From Oscillospiraceae bacterium (lineage in GTDB: Bacteria > Bacillota > Clostridia > Oscillospirales > Ruminococcaceae), in NCBI GenBank assembly GCA_017829005.1, contig JAGAJF010000163.1, positions 1-61,124 of the forward strand: a stretch of 61,124 nucleotides of DNA, given 5' to 3'. Below are positions 45,814-54,109 of the stretch, piece by piece (the stretch's first letter is position 1; every line of letters begins with the position of its first letter). Made by a program: the position numbers and the translations under genes. Below the pieces are notes generated by a model, which saw only the letters and a program-made list of their open reading frames with translations, did not search any database and was not told the origin of the DNA.

Positions 45814-46593
45814 TTAATGCTGTTTCATTGCGCCTGCAAGCTGTTCAGCCTGCTTGCGGATTCTTTCCTCGTCAAATACGTCAATCTGATTCATTACAGC
45901 ACTTCTGAAAACATTGGGCTGTGAAATACAACTAAAATTGTAGTTCCCCGCGGCTGTCGTAATGACAATTTTTCCATAACCGAAAATTTTGCCTCCAAGT
46001 CCCTGCTCAACGGAAATATTGTTGATTTTATTAAGTGGGGAATCCATTACCTTTGTGGAGATTATGCCCACCTTGCCGATTATTTTTTTGTTTGTAAGAG
46101 ACAGTTCTGTAGTTTTCATTTTCAGATATTTAATACCAATTATAATGGCTGCTATTACCAACCCAAGAAATGTTATAAAACCAATTTCGGTTTCGACTCC
46201 GGTATAGATGAAAATGAAAAGTATTAAAGCGGCAATTATTGCATTTGGAAACATAGCTATCATATTGATGCTACCCTTCAGAATAACATTCTCATTTTTA
46301 CTTAAATTTTGTGCTGTATAACTCATATAATTTTCCTCTCTTTCTTTTTTTTCGTCTAAATATGAATCAATAATACCATTCATCCATTGTATTAAGCTCT
46401 GATTTGAACAAATGGCTAAACAATTTTTAACATATTCCAAAGCAACTTCTGATTCATCATCGTATTCTATAACAGATGTAGTTGCTTCATCACATTCTGC
46501 ACATACATAATATTCTGTACCGTCATTATCAATGAACAGACATTCCATATTATCTTCTGCACAGGTTTTTCCGCACATTGGACATTTTTTCAA
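45814..46593 (-). CDS. Zinc-ribbon and bacterial PH-domain membrane protein
   Basis: This ~259-aa protein has an N-terminal zinc ribbon (CPMC ... CAEC), a variable helical region, two membrane helices (~115-160) and a C-terminal PH-like domain (TTELSLTNKKIIGKVGIISTKVMDSPLNKINNISVEQGLGGKIFGYG). The TTG at 46593 has GGAG about eight bases upstream and puts MKKCPMCGK at the start. It is divergent from an XRE gene, and a palindrome lies within its promoter. Such proteins are of unknown function. Confidence 0.8.
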   Translation of the reverse strand: MKKCPMCGKTCAEDNMECLFIDNDGTEYYVCAECDEATTSVIEYDDESEVALEYVKNCLAICSNQSLIQWMNGIIDSYLDEKKEREENYMSYTAQNLSKNENVILKGSINMIAMFPNAIIAALILFIFIYTGVETEIGFITFLGLVIAAIIIGIKYLKMKTTELSLTNKKIIGKVGIISTKVMDSPLNKINNISVEQGLGGKIFGYGKIVITTAAGNYNFSCISQPNVFRSAVMNQIDVFDEERIRKQAEQLAGAMKQH

Positions 46594-46662
46594 ACTTATC
46601 ACTCCATTAACTTTATATAATGTTCTGTTTGTCATCAGCAGTAAACTACAGCTATATTTCAG

Positions 46663-46742
46663 CCCTAATTAGACTGTACTAAAATTTATTATAGTCTAAT
46701 TAGACACGAAAGTCAATATTTTTTAGTCAAATGTGGTACAAT
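46663..46742. promoter_or_regulatory. Divergent promoters with shared operator
   Basis: For the PH gene (minus strand) TTGACT (46711-46716) and TATAAT (46688-46693) are 17 bases apart. The spacer holds the perfect palindrome GTCTAATTAGAC (46694-46705). A second, partial copy (CTAATTAGACT) is at 46664-46674. For the XRE gene (plus strand) an extended -10 TGGTACAAT ends at 46742. The XRE protein is the likely repressor. Confidence 0.7.
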
Positions 46743-46764
46743 AAACAAAAATGAGGTGTCACAT

Positions 46765-47091
46765 ATGGCTAAATATAACAGAATTAAGGATTTAAGAGAG
46801 GACGCCGACAAAACTCAGCAGGAGCTTGCGGATTATCTCGGCACTTCCTCTCAGCATTACGGAAAATATGAGCTTGGCAACGCTGAGATCCCCTTCGAAC
46901 GAGCCATAATGCTTGCAAAATACTACAACGTGAGCCTTGACTACATTGCGGGGCTTACAAACAACAAACGGGGGCTTGTTTCAAGCGACCTTTCCGACAG
47001 CGAACAGGAGCTTTTACGCTTTGCTGCTTCTCTTTCCAAAGAGGAACGGAAACGAATTTCGGAGCTGGCGGAGATAATTGAGAGAATTTGA
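46765..47091 (+). CDS. XRE-family regulator
   Basis: This 108-aa protein has a Cro/C1-type helix-turn-helix (~5-62: IKDLREDADKTQQELADYLGTSSQHYGKYELG) and a C-terminal helix rich in charged residues. The ATG at 46765 follows GAGGTG six bases upstream. It is divergent from the PH-domain gene and probably controls that gene and itself through the GTCTAATTAGAC palindrome. Confidence 0.88.
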   Translation: MAKYNRIKDLREDADKTQQELADYLGTSSQHYGKYELGNAEIPFERAIMLAKYYNVSLDYIAGLTNNKRGLVSSDLSDSEQELLRFAASLSKEERKRISELAEIIERI

Positions 47092-47101
47092 TCTTGGGTA
47101 T

Positions 47102-47149
47102 AAAAAACGGCTGTGGAAAATTCACGCAGATTTTCCGAGCCGTTTTGAT
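47102..47149 (+). repeat. ~46-bp direct repeat with hairpin, left copy
   Basis: AAAAACGGCT...GGAAAAT / ATTTTCCGAGCCGTTTT forms a terminator-like hairpin after the XRE gene. Nearly the same sequence recurs at 48082-48127. Confidence 0.85.
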
Positions 47150-47241
47150 CTCAAAAAGCAGTTGATTTCGGCATATATTTATGTTATAATAATAATGTAA
47201 AGATCGTGTGCAGTATTGAATTTGAGTTAGGAGGTGCAACC

Positions 47242-47787
47242 TTGATCAATGTATACATCGACGAATTCACTCCTTGTCTTAAGGACGCAAAAACAGGAGA
47301 GCTTGTACAAACAGAGGTAATTCAGATCAAAAGAAAGTCTTTTTTAAAGAAGTACAATAAGAAAAATGGATGGTATATAAACTGGGAAAGCCTCTTGAAT
47401 GAAAATGAGGTTTATGCACTGGTGGTTGAAGGCTCTGTTGATATTCAAGGACTTGTTGCAATCGCAAAAGATAACGATTCTCAGGCTGCATATATTACAT
47501 GGATGTGTACCGGTCCGGAGAACAACAAGCTAATTAGTGACAGCGTTAAGTATCTGGGAGTGGGAGGTCATTTGTTTGCAATTGCGGCTCAAAAATCAAT
47601 TGAATATGGATATGAAGGATTTATGTACGGATTTGCAGCCAATCAAGAGTTGTTGAACCACTATGTTAACGTGTTTAATGCTGAATACATCGGGATACTT
47701 CACCCATATCAATTCGCCATAGATTCATTAAATGCAAAAAGGATAGTGGAGGTTTATGATTATGAATGGACAGATGAAGAAATATAA
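47242..47787 (+). CDS. Hypothetical protein, 181 aa, possible GNAT-like toxin
   Basis: The start is TTG at 47242, five bases after GGAGGTG, giving MINVYIDEFTPCLKDAKTGE. Segments YALVVEGSVDIQGLVAIAKD, AAYITWMCTGPENN, GVGGHLFAIAAQKSIEYGYEGFMYGFAA and NVFNAEYIG have the strand-helix pattern of a GNAT acetyltransferase with its acyl-CoA loop. A short gene (58 aa) overlaps its end. The pair resembles a toxin-antitoxin-like two-gene unit, but no proven family was recognised. The two hairpin repeats on either side suggest a mobile cassette. Confidence 0.7.
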   Translation: MINVYIDEFTPCLKDAKTGELVQTEVIQIKRKSFLKKYNKKNGWYINWESLLNENEVYALVVEGSVDIQGLVAIAKDNDSQAAYITWMCTGPENNKLISDSVKYLGVGGHLFAIAAQKSIEYGYEGFMYGFAANQELLNHYVNVFNAEYIGILHPYQFAIDSLNAKRIVEVYDYEWTDEEI

Positions 47788-47938
47788 TCAATCATTAAAA
47801 AGCACACCTTCCCCCATATTGTTAAGTCAAATGACCAAGAAGGTAAATATCCGGGGGCTAATGACATATGCAAAGAAAAAAGGCGTAAAAGTTGCAGATT
47901 TGTCAGAAGAGGAAAAGATGTCTTTCTTAAAACAATGA
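47762..47938 (+). CDS. 58-aa partner of the gene at 47242
   Basis: This short basic protein overlaps the previous gene by 26 bases. The ATG at 47762 lies nine bases after GGAGG, whereas the ATG at 47756 is only three bases from it. Its second half (KKVNIRGLMTYAKKKGVKVADLSEEEKMSFL) looks like a short helical DNA- or protein-binding module. An antitoxin-like role is a guess from size and overlap. Confidence 0.6.
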   Translation: MNGQMKKYNQSLKSTPSPILLSQMTKKVNIRGLMTYAKKKGVKVADLSEEEKMSFLKQ

Positions 47939-47962
47939 ATCGTCTTTGACAAGTCTGTTTTA

Positions 47963-48006
47963 TCCCCTGTCTGATTTGGTGCACCCATTGGGCAGGGGCT
48001 TTTATT
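47963..48006 (+). terminator. Terminator of the two-gene cassette
   Basis: CCCCTG pairs with CAGGGG around a long loop containing GGTGCACC, and a CTTTTATT run follows. Confidence 0.55.
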
Positions 48007-48081
48007 ATTTGATAAGCTCCATTTATTATATATTTATGGTAATAAATAAACCATTTGTTATGACAGAGCCTTTTGGGAAAG

Positions 48082-48127
48082 AAAAACGGCTTGGAAAATT
48101 CACGCAGATTTTCCGAGCCGTTTTGAT
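48082..48127 (+). repeat. ~46-bp direct repeat with hairpin, right copy
   Basis: This is a near-identical copy of 47102-47149 with one base deleted in the stem. The 374-base stretch 47939-48312 holds the cassette terminator, this repeat and the twin-hairpin leader of recQ. Confidence 0.85.
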
Positions 48128-48208
48128 TTCTCTTGCAAAATCCCCTCAGATATGCTATAATTACCTGTAGAAAACTATCCGCAGAGCGGTGAAAAATATC
48201 GGGTGAAA

Positions 48209-48300
48209 TTTTGAAAATCAAATATTTTCAAACCGAGTTTTGTTTCTTTGTCTGACGACAAAGATTTCCTTACGGAAAACACAAAACTCTCAAATAAGGA
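48209..48300 (+). repeat. Twin-hairpin leader repeat, recQ copy
   Basis: The first hairpin pairs TTTGAAAAT with ATTTTCAAA. The second pairs GAGTTTTGT with ACAAAACTC and contains two extra small hairpins (CTTTGTC/GACAAAG, TTTCC/GGAAA). It ends with CTCAAATAAGGAATG, giving the ribosome binding site of recQ. A shorter copy stands before the gene at 56983. Confidence 0.75.
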
Positions 48301-48312
48301 ATGGTTAATCAG

Positions 48313-50871
48313 ATGGTTCAGAATGATATCTTAAAAAAATATTTCGGTTATGAAAGCTTTCGTCCCGGGCAGGATCAGCTTGTGGAGAGCATTGTTTCCG
48401 GCAGGGACACTCTCGGCGTTATGCCTACGGGTGCGGGAAAATCTCTTTGCTATCAGATTCCTGCTCTTATGATGAAGGGCATTACTATTGTTATTTCGCC
48501 GCTTATTTCTCTTATGCAGGATCAGGTAGGGGCGCTGGTGCAGTCGGGGATAAGAGCCGCTTACATTAACAGCTCTCTTACCATGAACCAGCTTTACACC
48601 GTTATCAGAAATGCTGAGGCGGGAGTATATAAGCTTATTTATGTGGCTCCCGAGCGGCTTGATTCCGAGCTGTTTATGAATTTCGCTCAGAAGGCGAATA
48701 TTTCGATGATAACCGTGGACGAGGCGCATTGTATTTCACAGTGGGGTCAGGATTTCAGACCAAGCTATCTGAATATCCCGAAATTTGCGGCTTCTCTGCC
48801 CCGAAGACCTGTTATGACCGCATTTACCGCTACTGCTACACAGCGTGTGCGTGATGATATTATAAGGCTTCTTGAGCTTCGTGACCCCTTTACGCTGGTA
48901 ACGGGCTTTGACAGGAAAAATCTCTATTTCGAGGTGCGCCGCCCGTCGGACAAGTTTGCAGACCTTAAAAGGCTTGTGACTGCATATGACAAGGAGGGGC
49001 GAAGCGGCATTGTTTACTGCTCCACAAGGAAAAATGTGGAAGATGTTTGCGCTAAGCTTTGCGAGGCAGGATTTTCGGCTTCCAGATATCACGCGGGACT
49101 TTCCGAGGAGGAGAGACGGGTAAATCAGGAGGATTTTATTTTTGACCGCGTCAAAATAATGGTTGCCACAAACGCTTTCGGTATGGGCATTGACAAATCA
49201 AATGTGACCTTTGTTATCCACTACAATATGCCCAAGGACGTGGAGAGCTATTATCAGGAGGCAGGCCGTGCGGGGCGTGACGGTTCGCCCTCCGACTGCA
49301 TTTTGCTTTACAGCGGTCAGGACGTTATTACGGCTGAGTTTCTAATCAAAAAAAGCTTCGAGCAGTCTGAGCAGGAGCCTGCTGTTGCCGAGGAGACGAG
49401 AAGGAGAGACCTTAAAAGGCTTCGGGATATGACTTTTTACTGCACCTGCGGCGATTGTCTGAGAGGTTATATTCTTCGGTATTTCGGGGAAAAGGCTCCA
49501 CTTGAATGCGGCTGCTGTTCGGTATGCTGCTCGGATTCGGCGGAGACGGATATCACTGTGGAGGCGCAGAAGATAATTTCCTGCATTTATCGTGCGGGGC
49601 AGAGGTTTGGTATCAAGGTCATATGCGACATTTTAAGGGGCAGCGAGTCGGAAAATATTTCAAAGCGGGGGCTTGACAAGCTTTCTACATACGGCATTAT
49701 GAAGGACACCTCCGAGCGGCGTATCAGGCGCATTGAGGAACGGCTTGAGGTGATGGGCTACATAAAGCGCACTGAGGGGGATTATCCCGTTCTGACGGTG
49801 GATAATTCCGCACTTGAGGTGCTGAGGGGGACGGTTTGTGTCAAGGCTCGTATACCCGAGGATACAGTTAAGGAGAAGAAGGATACTCTTATTTATGCGG
49901 CTGACCCCAAGCTTATGGAAATTCTCAAGAAGCTGAGACAGAAGATCGCTTCCGTTCAGGGGGTGCCTGCTTATGTTATTTTTACGGACGCCACGCTTGC
50001 GGATATGTGCGAAAAGCGTCCCTGTTCGGCTGCGGAATTTCTTAATGTTTCCGGTGTGGGAAGTGCTAAGCTTGAGCGGTATGGTGATGAATTTATGGGG
50101 GCGATAAAAAGCTACTGCGAGGAAAATCCCGAGGCAGGGCAGGCTCCCGTTAAGGCAGATATTTCCGAGAATGGGGTGAAGGAGAAAAAGAAGAAGGAGA
50201 CTCTTGTGTATGCGGCTGACCCCAAGCTTATGGAAATTCTCAAGAAGGTGAGACAGAGTATAGCTTCCGATAAGAAAGTTCCTTCTTTTGTTATTTTTTC
50301 GGACGCAGCTCTTGCGGATATGTGCGAAAAGAGACCTTGCTCGGCTGAGGAGTTTCTTAATGTTTCGGGTGTGGGAAATGTTAAGCTTGAGCAGTACGGA
50401 GATGAGTTTATCGGGGCGATAAAGAGCTACTGTGATGAAAATCCGGCGGGGGAGCCTACGGTCAGAAAGGCTCCCGTTAACCGTATGAAAACTCCCGAGG
50501 ATAAGCAAAGGGCTTTTGATGAGCTTGAGAGGGGCGTTACTAAGTTTGTTCCTTCTGAGGAGAATGTGAATATTACTGCGCTGATAAGCGGCATTATTAC
50601 GGCGGCGGGGGCGAATGTTTCTGCTTCAAATCTGAGGACGGCAGTTCTTGAGTGGCTTATTTCTGAGGGGTATTTACAGATTTGCCCCGATAATGATGGC
50701 GGCGAGCGGAAGGGTATTACGGGTCGCTCTGACGAGATTGGCATTTTTGAGGAGCAAGTTACAGCAACTTCGGGAAAAAGCTACACCCGTGTACTGTACA
50801 GCACACGGGCGCAGAGGTTTATTGCGGATAATATGAGTAATATCGGTAAATTTCAAGCGGCTCACTTATGA
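48313..50871 (+). CDS. recQ: ATP-dependent DNA helicase RecQ with two HRDC domains
   Basis: This ~852-aa 3'-5' helicase acts in recombination and repair. It has Walker A PTGAGKS, DEAH (VDEAHC), helicase motif VI (QEAGRAGRDG) and a RecQ zinc site (CTCGDC ... CGCCSVCC). A winged-helix region and two adjacent, nearly identical HRDC domains (~528-610 and ~633-715) follow. The C-terminal ~130 residues form an extra helical domain. Two in-frame starts exist (48301, 48313); 48313 gives a better distance from AAGGA. Its 3' end overlaps the rlmH stop by ten bases on the other strand. Confidence 0.95.
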   Translation: MVQNDILKKYFGYESFRPGQDQLVESIVSGRDTLGVMPTGAGKSLCYQIPALMMKGITIVISPLISLMQDQVGALVQSGIRAAYINSSLTMNQLYTVIRNAEAGVYKLIYVAPERLDSELFMNFAQKANISMITVDEAHCISQWGQDFRPSYLNIPKFAASLPRRPVMTAFTATATQRVRDDIIRLLELRDPFTLVTGFDRKNLYFEVRRPSDKFADLKRLVTAYDKEGRSGIVYCSTRKNVEDVCAKLCEAGFSASRYHAGLSEEERRVNQEDFIFDRVKIMVATNAFGMGIDKSNVTFVIHYNMPKDVESYYQEAGRAGRDGSPSDCILLYSGQDVITAEFLIKKSFEQSEQEPAVAEETRRRDLKRLRDMTFYCTCGDCLRGYILRYFGEKAPLECGCCSVCCSDSAETDITVEAQKIISCIYRAGQRFGIKVICDILRGSESENISKRGLDKLSTYGIMKDTSERRIRRIEERLEVMGYIKRTEGDYPVLTVDNSALEVLRGTVCVKARIPEDTVKEKKDTLIYAADPKLMEILKKLRQKIASVQGVPAYVIFTDATLADMCEKRPCSAAEFLNVSGVGSAKLERYGDEFMGAIKSYCEENPEAGQAPVKADISENGVKEKKKKETLVYAADPKLMEILKKVRQSIASDKKVPSFVIFSDAALADMCEKRPCSAEEFLNVSGVGNVKLEQYGDEFIGAIKSYCDENPAGEPTVRKAPVNRMKTPEDKQRAFDELERGVTKFVPSEENVNITALISGIITAAGANVSASNLRTAVLEWLISEGYLQICPDNDGGERKGITGRSDEIGIFEEQVTATSGKSYTRVLYSTRAQRFIADNMSNIGKFQAAHL
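49870..50445 (+). repeat. Tandem duplication of the HRDC-coding segment
   Basis: The two HRDC segments (about 49870-50130 and 50179-50445) are offset by 315 bp and share long identical stretches at DNA level. The spacing keeps the reading frame. Confidence 0.85.
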
Positions 50872-51341
50872 TATTTCCCGTTTCCGAGGATCGACATTGC
50901 ACGATAGAGCTGCTCGAGGAGCATTACCCTTGCAAGCTGATGTGGAAATGTCATGGGGGACATTGAGAGCCTGAGTGCAGCAGCGGATTTTACCTTGTCC
51001 GATAGTCCGTAGGAGCTGCCTATGACGATACTTATGGAGCTTTTTCCTTCAACGGCGAATTTCTGCAGCCTTTCGGAAAAGTCCTCGCTGCTCATCATTT
51101 TGCCCTCTATGCACATTGCGATAACTGCGTCGCTGCCTGCGGCGGACAAAATTGCTGCCGCTTCTGTGTCAAGTGCCGACTTTATCACCTTTTCCGAGGG
51201 GGTATCGGGGAGGCGGCACTCGGGCAGCTCGGTTATTTTTATATGACAGTAGGCTCCGAGGCGTTTTATATATTCGGCACAGGCTTCTCTCAGGTAGCTT
51301 TCCTTGAGCTTGCCTACGGTTATGAGGTTTATGTTGAACAT
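50862..51341 (-). CDS. rlmH: 23S rRNA (pseudouridine-1915 N3)-methyltransferase RlmH
   Basis: RlmH (159 aa) is a small SPOUT methyltransferase. It begins MFNINLITVGKLKESYL, has the SAM-binding SIVIGSSYGLS loop and ends with LLEQLYRAMSILGNGKYHK, all diagnostic. The usual motif at the loop is GGxxG; here it is GSSYG. It is transcribed convergently with recQ and overlaps its end. Confidence 0.96.
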   Translation of the reverse strand: MFNINLITVGKLKESYLREACAEYIKRLGAYCHIKITELPECRLPDTPSEKVIKSALDTEAAAILSAAGSDAVIAMCIEGKMMSSEDFSERLQKFAVEGKSSISIVIGSSYGLSDKVKSAAALRLSMSPMTFPHQLARVMLLEQLYRAMSILGNGKYHK

Positions 51342-51354
51342 TTGCTTCTCCTTT

Positions 51355-51753
51355 TTATTGTTGTTTCAGAAAATATGCCCGATGGCGGACAAATTCATTT
51401 TCCGTTTCAAGATAGGCTCTTTCGAGGTCTGTGCTTATGAGCATATATGCCATACCGTTTTGGTAAAGTACATCAAGTGCGGAGGGCAGCTCGGAAAAGC
51501 TGCCGCTTATTTCGGAGAATGATATCACATAGCAGTCGGGGCTTTTCAGAAAGGCTTTTATCTGCGGCTGTTCGGGCGGTGCTTCAAAACGTGTTTGTAA
51601 GGCGGTCTGACGGATATAGTCCTCGGCGGTGTGGGATAGTTTTTTCAGAACTTCTCCCCGCTTTTTTGTCGTGCCAAGCTCATAGGCAAGTCTGTCACGG
51701 ACTCGTTTATCGAAAAAATTGCGGCAGAGGGTTTCTTCAAAGGCTTTATCCAT
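51355..51753 (-). CDS. Hypothetical protein, 132 aa
   Basis: I do not recognise this protein. It is soluble, helical at the start (FEETLCRNFFDKRVRDRLAYEL) and mixed later (CYVISFSEISGSFSELPSAL). It lies 15 bases from the membrane protein gene upstream and 13 bases before rlmH on the same strand, so all three probably form one operon. Confidence 0.75.
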   Translation of the reverse strand: MDKAFEETLCRNFFDKRVRDRLAYELGTTKKRGEVLKKLSHTAEDYIRQTALQTRFEAPPEQPQIKAFLKSPDCYVISFSEISGSFSELPSALDVLYQNGMAYMLISTDLERAYLETENEFVRHRAYFLKQQ

Positions 51754-51768
51754 AGGAATTTCCTTTCG

Positions 51769-52542
51769 TTACAGAATGATCTCAAGTATCAGCAGCATTA
51801 TAGGCTGATGTACGGCGTATATGAGCAGGGAATGTCTGCCTATAAATTCAAGGGGCGGGCAGTTCAGACGGTAGAATCCTTCGGGGAGCCTTCGCTCCTT
51901 TACGGGGACGTGGAGGGCATAGCCGAAGAGAAACATAAATATGTAGGGGATAAGGGGGAAATAGTCGGCGCTGTAAAATTCTCCGCTTTTTATGCCGATA
52001 GGATACAGGTAGCGGTCAACGGCGGGAAGGGGGACGGTCACATCGGTGACGAAAAGATGTATCGTCCCGCTTCGGTGAAAGTCCATAAGCATTATCCAGA
52101 GCAGGGCAGAGGCAATGAGAAGTGCCTGCCACGGTATTTTATCAAGCAGGGGACGGAGCAGTCCGCAAATGGTCATACAGGCTCCGAAGCAGCTCAGTAC
52201 CCCGAACACGATAAGCTCCGAGGGGATAAAATATGAGGTCACAAAGGTTATGAGCCAGCCTATGATATAGAGAAATGCTCCTCTTTTTATGGGGTCCTTT
52301 GAGTAGCGGGTACATATGCCCGAGACGGCAAAAAGCACCCAGAGAAAACAGATATGCACCGTTTCCGTTTCGGGCTGACCGGGGGTTATGGGGCGGGGTA
52401 TTGGTATGCTATAGATATAGCGCAGGTCGAAAAGGAGATGGTACAGCATTACAAGCACCATTGCTCCTCCTCTCAGTACATCGAGGGCGGCTATGCGCTC
52501 TTTTTTTATGCTTTCACTGATGGTGGGGGCGGCGGCTTGCAC
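51769..52542 (-). CDS. DUF1624/HGSNAT-like membrane protein
   Basis: This 257-aa protein has about seven membrane helices and the family start RIAALDVLRGGAMVLVMLYH, as in heparan-alpha-glucosaminide N-acetyltransferase-like (DUF1624) proteins. The C-terminal LEFIGRHSLLIYAVHQPIML segment is also typical. An acyl transfer across the membrane is likely by family only. It starts at GTG 52542, eight bases after AAAGGAG. It is divergent from murD. Confidence 0.85.
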   Translation of the reverse strand: MQAAAPTISESIKKERIAALDVLRGGAMVLVMLYHLLFDLRYIYSIPIPRPITPGQPETETVHICFLWVLFAVSGICTRYSKDPIKRGAFLYIIGWLITFVTSYFIPSELIVFGVLSCFGACMTICGLLRPLLDKIPWQALLIASALLWIMLMDFHRSGTIHLFVTDVTVPLPAVDRYLYPIGIKSGEFYSADYFPLIPYIFMFLFGYALHVPVKERRLPEGFYRLNCPPLEFIGRHSLLIYAVHQPIMLLILEIIL

Positions 52543-52626
52543 GGGCAGGACTCCTTTCGGCGGTTTTTGTTTCTTTTATTATTATAATGTGGTGTTAGGA
52601 AGTTGTCAAGGTAATAAAAAAATGTG

Positions 52627-52655
52627 TTGATAAATTTGGGAAGATGTAGTATAAT
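52627..52655 (+). promoter_or_regulatory. murD operon promoter
   Basis: TTGATA (52627-52632) and TATAAT (52650-52655) are 17 bases apart, ~43 bases before murD. Confidence 0.72.
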
Positions 52656-52697
52656 ATAAAATGAATAACTATTTATTTTGAGAGGATATGGTTTTAA

Positions 52698-54089
52698 GTG
52701 ACTAAAGCGGAAAAATTCTTTTCGGAAATGAAGAATAAAAAAATTGCCTTTATCGGCGTAGGCGTGAGCCATACCGACCTGATAAAGCTCTTTTGCAAAA
52801 AGGGACTTGACGTTACCGTTTGCGATAAAAAAACAGCGGAGCAGATGAAGGAATATGATGAGCTTTCTGCCTCGGGAGCAAAATTCTCACTGGGAGAGGG
52901 CTACCTTGAGGGAATGGCTGAGGGCAGATATGACGTTGTATTCCGCACCCCCGGAATGTACTACAATAACGAGACCCTCACCGCCGCAAGACATCACGGC
53001 ACCGCCGTTACCTCGGAAATGGAAGTCTTTTTCGACCTCTGCCCCTGCCCCATCTATGCCGTAACAGGCTCAGACGGCAAGACCACCACAACAACCATAA
53101 TTGCGGAGCTTCTTGCTGCCGAGGGGAAGACCATACATAAGGGCGGAAACATCGGCAGAGCGCTTCTCCCCATAATTGAGGAAGTGGGAGAGGACGATGC
53201 AGCCGTTGTGGAGCTTTCCAGCTTCCAGCTCATTTCAATGAGACGTTCCCCCGATGTGGCAGCCATAACGAACATCACCCCCAATCATCTTAATGTTCAC
53301 AAGGATATGCAGGAATATATCGACTCAAAGGCAAATCTCCTGCTTCATCAGAACGCTTTCGGCAAAGCGGTGCTGAGCTATGACAACGAGACCGCCCGTG
53401 ACCTTGCCCCCCTTGTAAGAGGACAGCTTGCCTTTTTCAGCCGCCGTGAAAAGGTTGAAAACGGCGCATTTCTCAGAGATGACGGAATGTTATGCTATAA
53501 CGACTACGGCACAGTCACCCCCGTGGTGCATATGAACGACATAAAGATACCCGGACTTCACAACGTGGAAAACTACCTTACCGCCATTGCCGTTACATGG
53601 GGCAAGGTATCGGTGGAAACGGTTCGGAAGGTTGCAAAGGAATTCGGCGGCGTTGAGCACCGCATAGAGCTTGTAAGGGAGCTTGACGGAGTTAAATATT
53701 ACAACAACTCCATTGCCTCCAGCCCCACAAGAGTTATCGCCTGCCTTAACACCTTTGATGTGAAGCAGATAATGATAATGGGCGGCTCGGACAAGGGCAT
53801 ATCCTTTGAGCCTATGGCAGACCTTGTATGCGAAAAGGTAAAGCTCCTTATCCTTATGGGTCAGACCAAGGAGAAAATAAAGGCGGCTGTTACAGCCTCA
53901 CCCAAATTTAAGGACAGCGGACTTGAGATCATTATCGTAAACGATATGGCGGAAGCTGTAAAGACTGCCCACGACCACGCTAAAGCGGGCGATATAGTTT
54001 CCCTTTCCCCAGCCTGCGCAAGCTTTGATATGTACAGAATGTTTGAGGACAGAGGAAATCATTTCAAGAGCCTTGTAAACGCTCTTTGA
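52698..54089 (+). CDS. murD: UDP-N-acetylmuramoylalanine--D-glutamate ligase
   Basis: MurD (463 aa) adds D-glutamate to the peptidoglycan precursor in the cytoplasm. The ATP loop is GSDGKTTTT near residue 124 (usually GTNGKT or GSNGKT). The ligase motifs ITPNHLNVH and EHRIELVRELDGVKYYNNSIASSP are intact. Translation starts at GTG 52698. Murein genes often cluster, but here the gene leads an operon with two M42 peptidases. Confidence 0.93.
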   Translation: MTKAEKFFSEMKNKKIAFIGVGVSHTDLIKLFCKKGLDVTVCDKKTAEQMKEYDELSASGAKFSLGEGYLEGMAEGRYDVVFRTPGMYYNNETLTAARHHGTAVTSEMEVFFDLCPCPIYAVTGSDGKTTTTTIIAELLAAEGKTIHKGGNIGRALLPIIEEVGEDDAAVVELSSFQLISMRRSPDVAAITNITPNHLNVHKDMQEYIDSKANLLLHQNAFGKAVLSYDNETARDLAPLVRGQLAFFSRREKVENGAFLRDDGMLCYNDYGTVTPVVHMNDIKIPGLHNVENYLTAIAVTWGKVSVETVRKVAKEFGGVEHRIELVRELDGVKYYNNSIASSPTRVIACLNTFDVKQIMIMGGSDKGISFEPMADLVCEKVKLLILMGQTKEKIKAAVTASPKFKDSGLEIIIVNDMAEAVKTAHDHAKAGDIVSLSPACASFDMYRMFEDRGNHFKSLVNAL

Positions 54090-54109
54090 TGGAAAACGAG
54101 GAAAATCAG

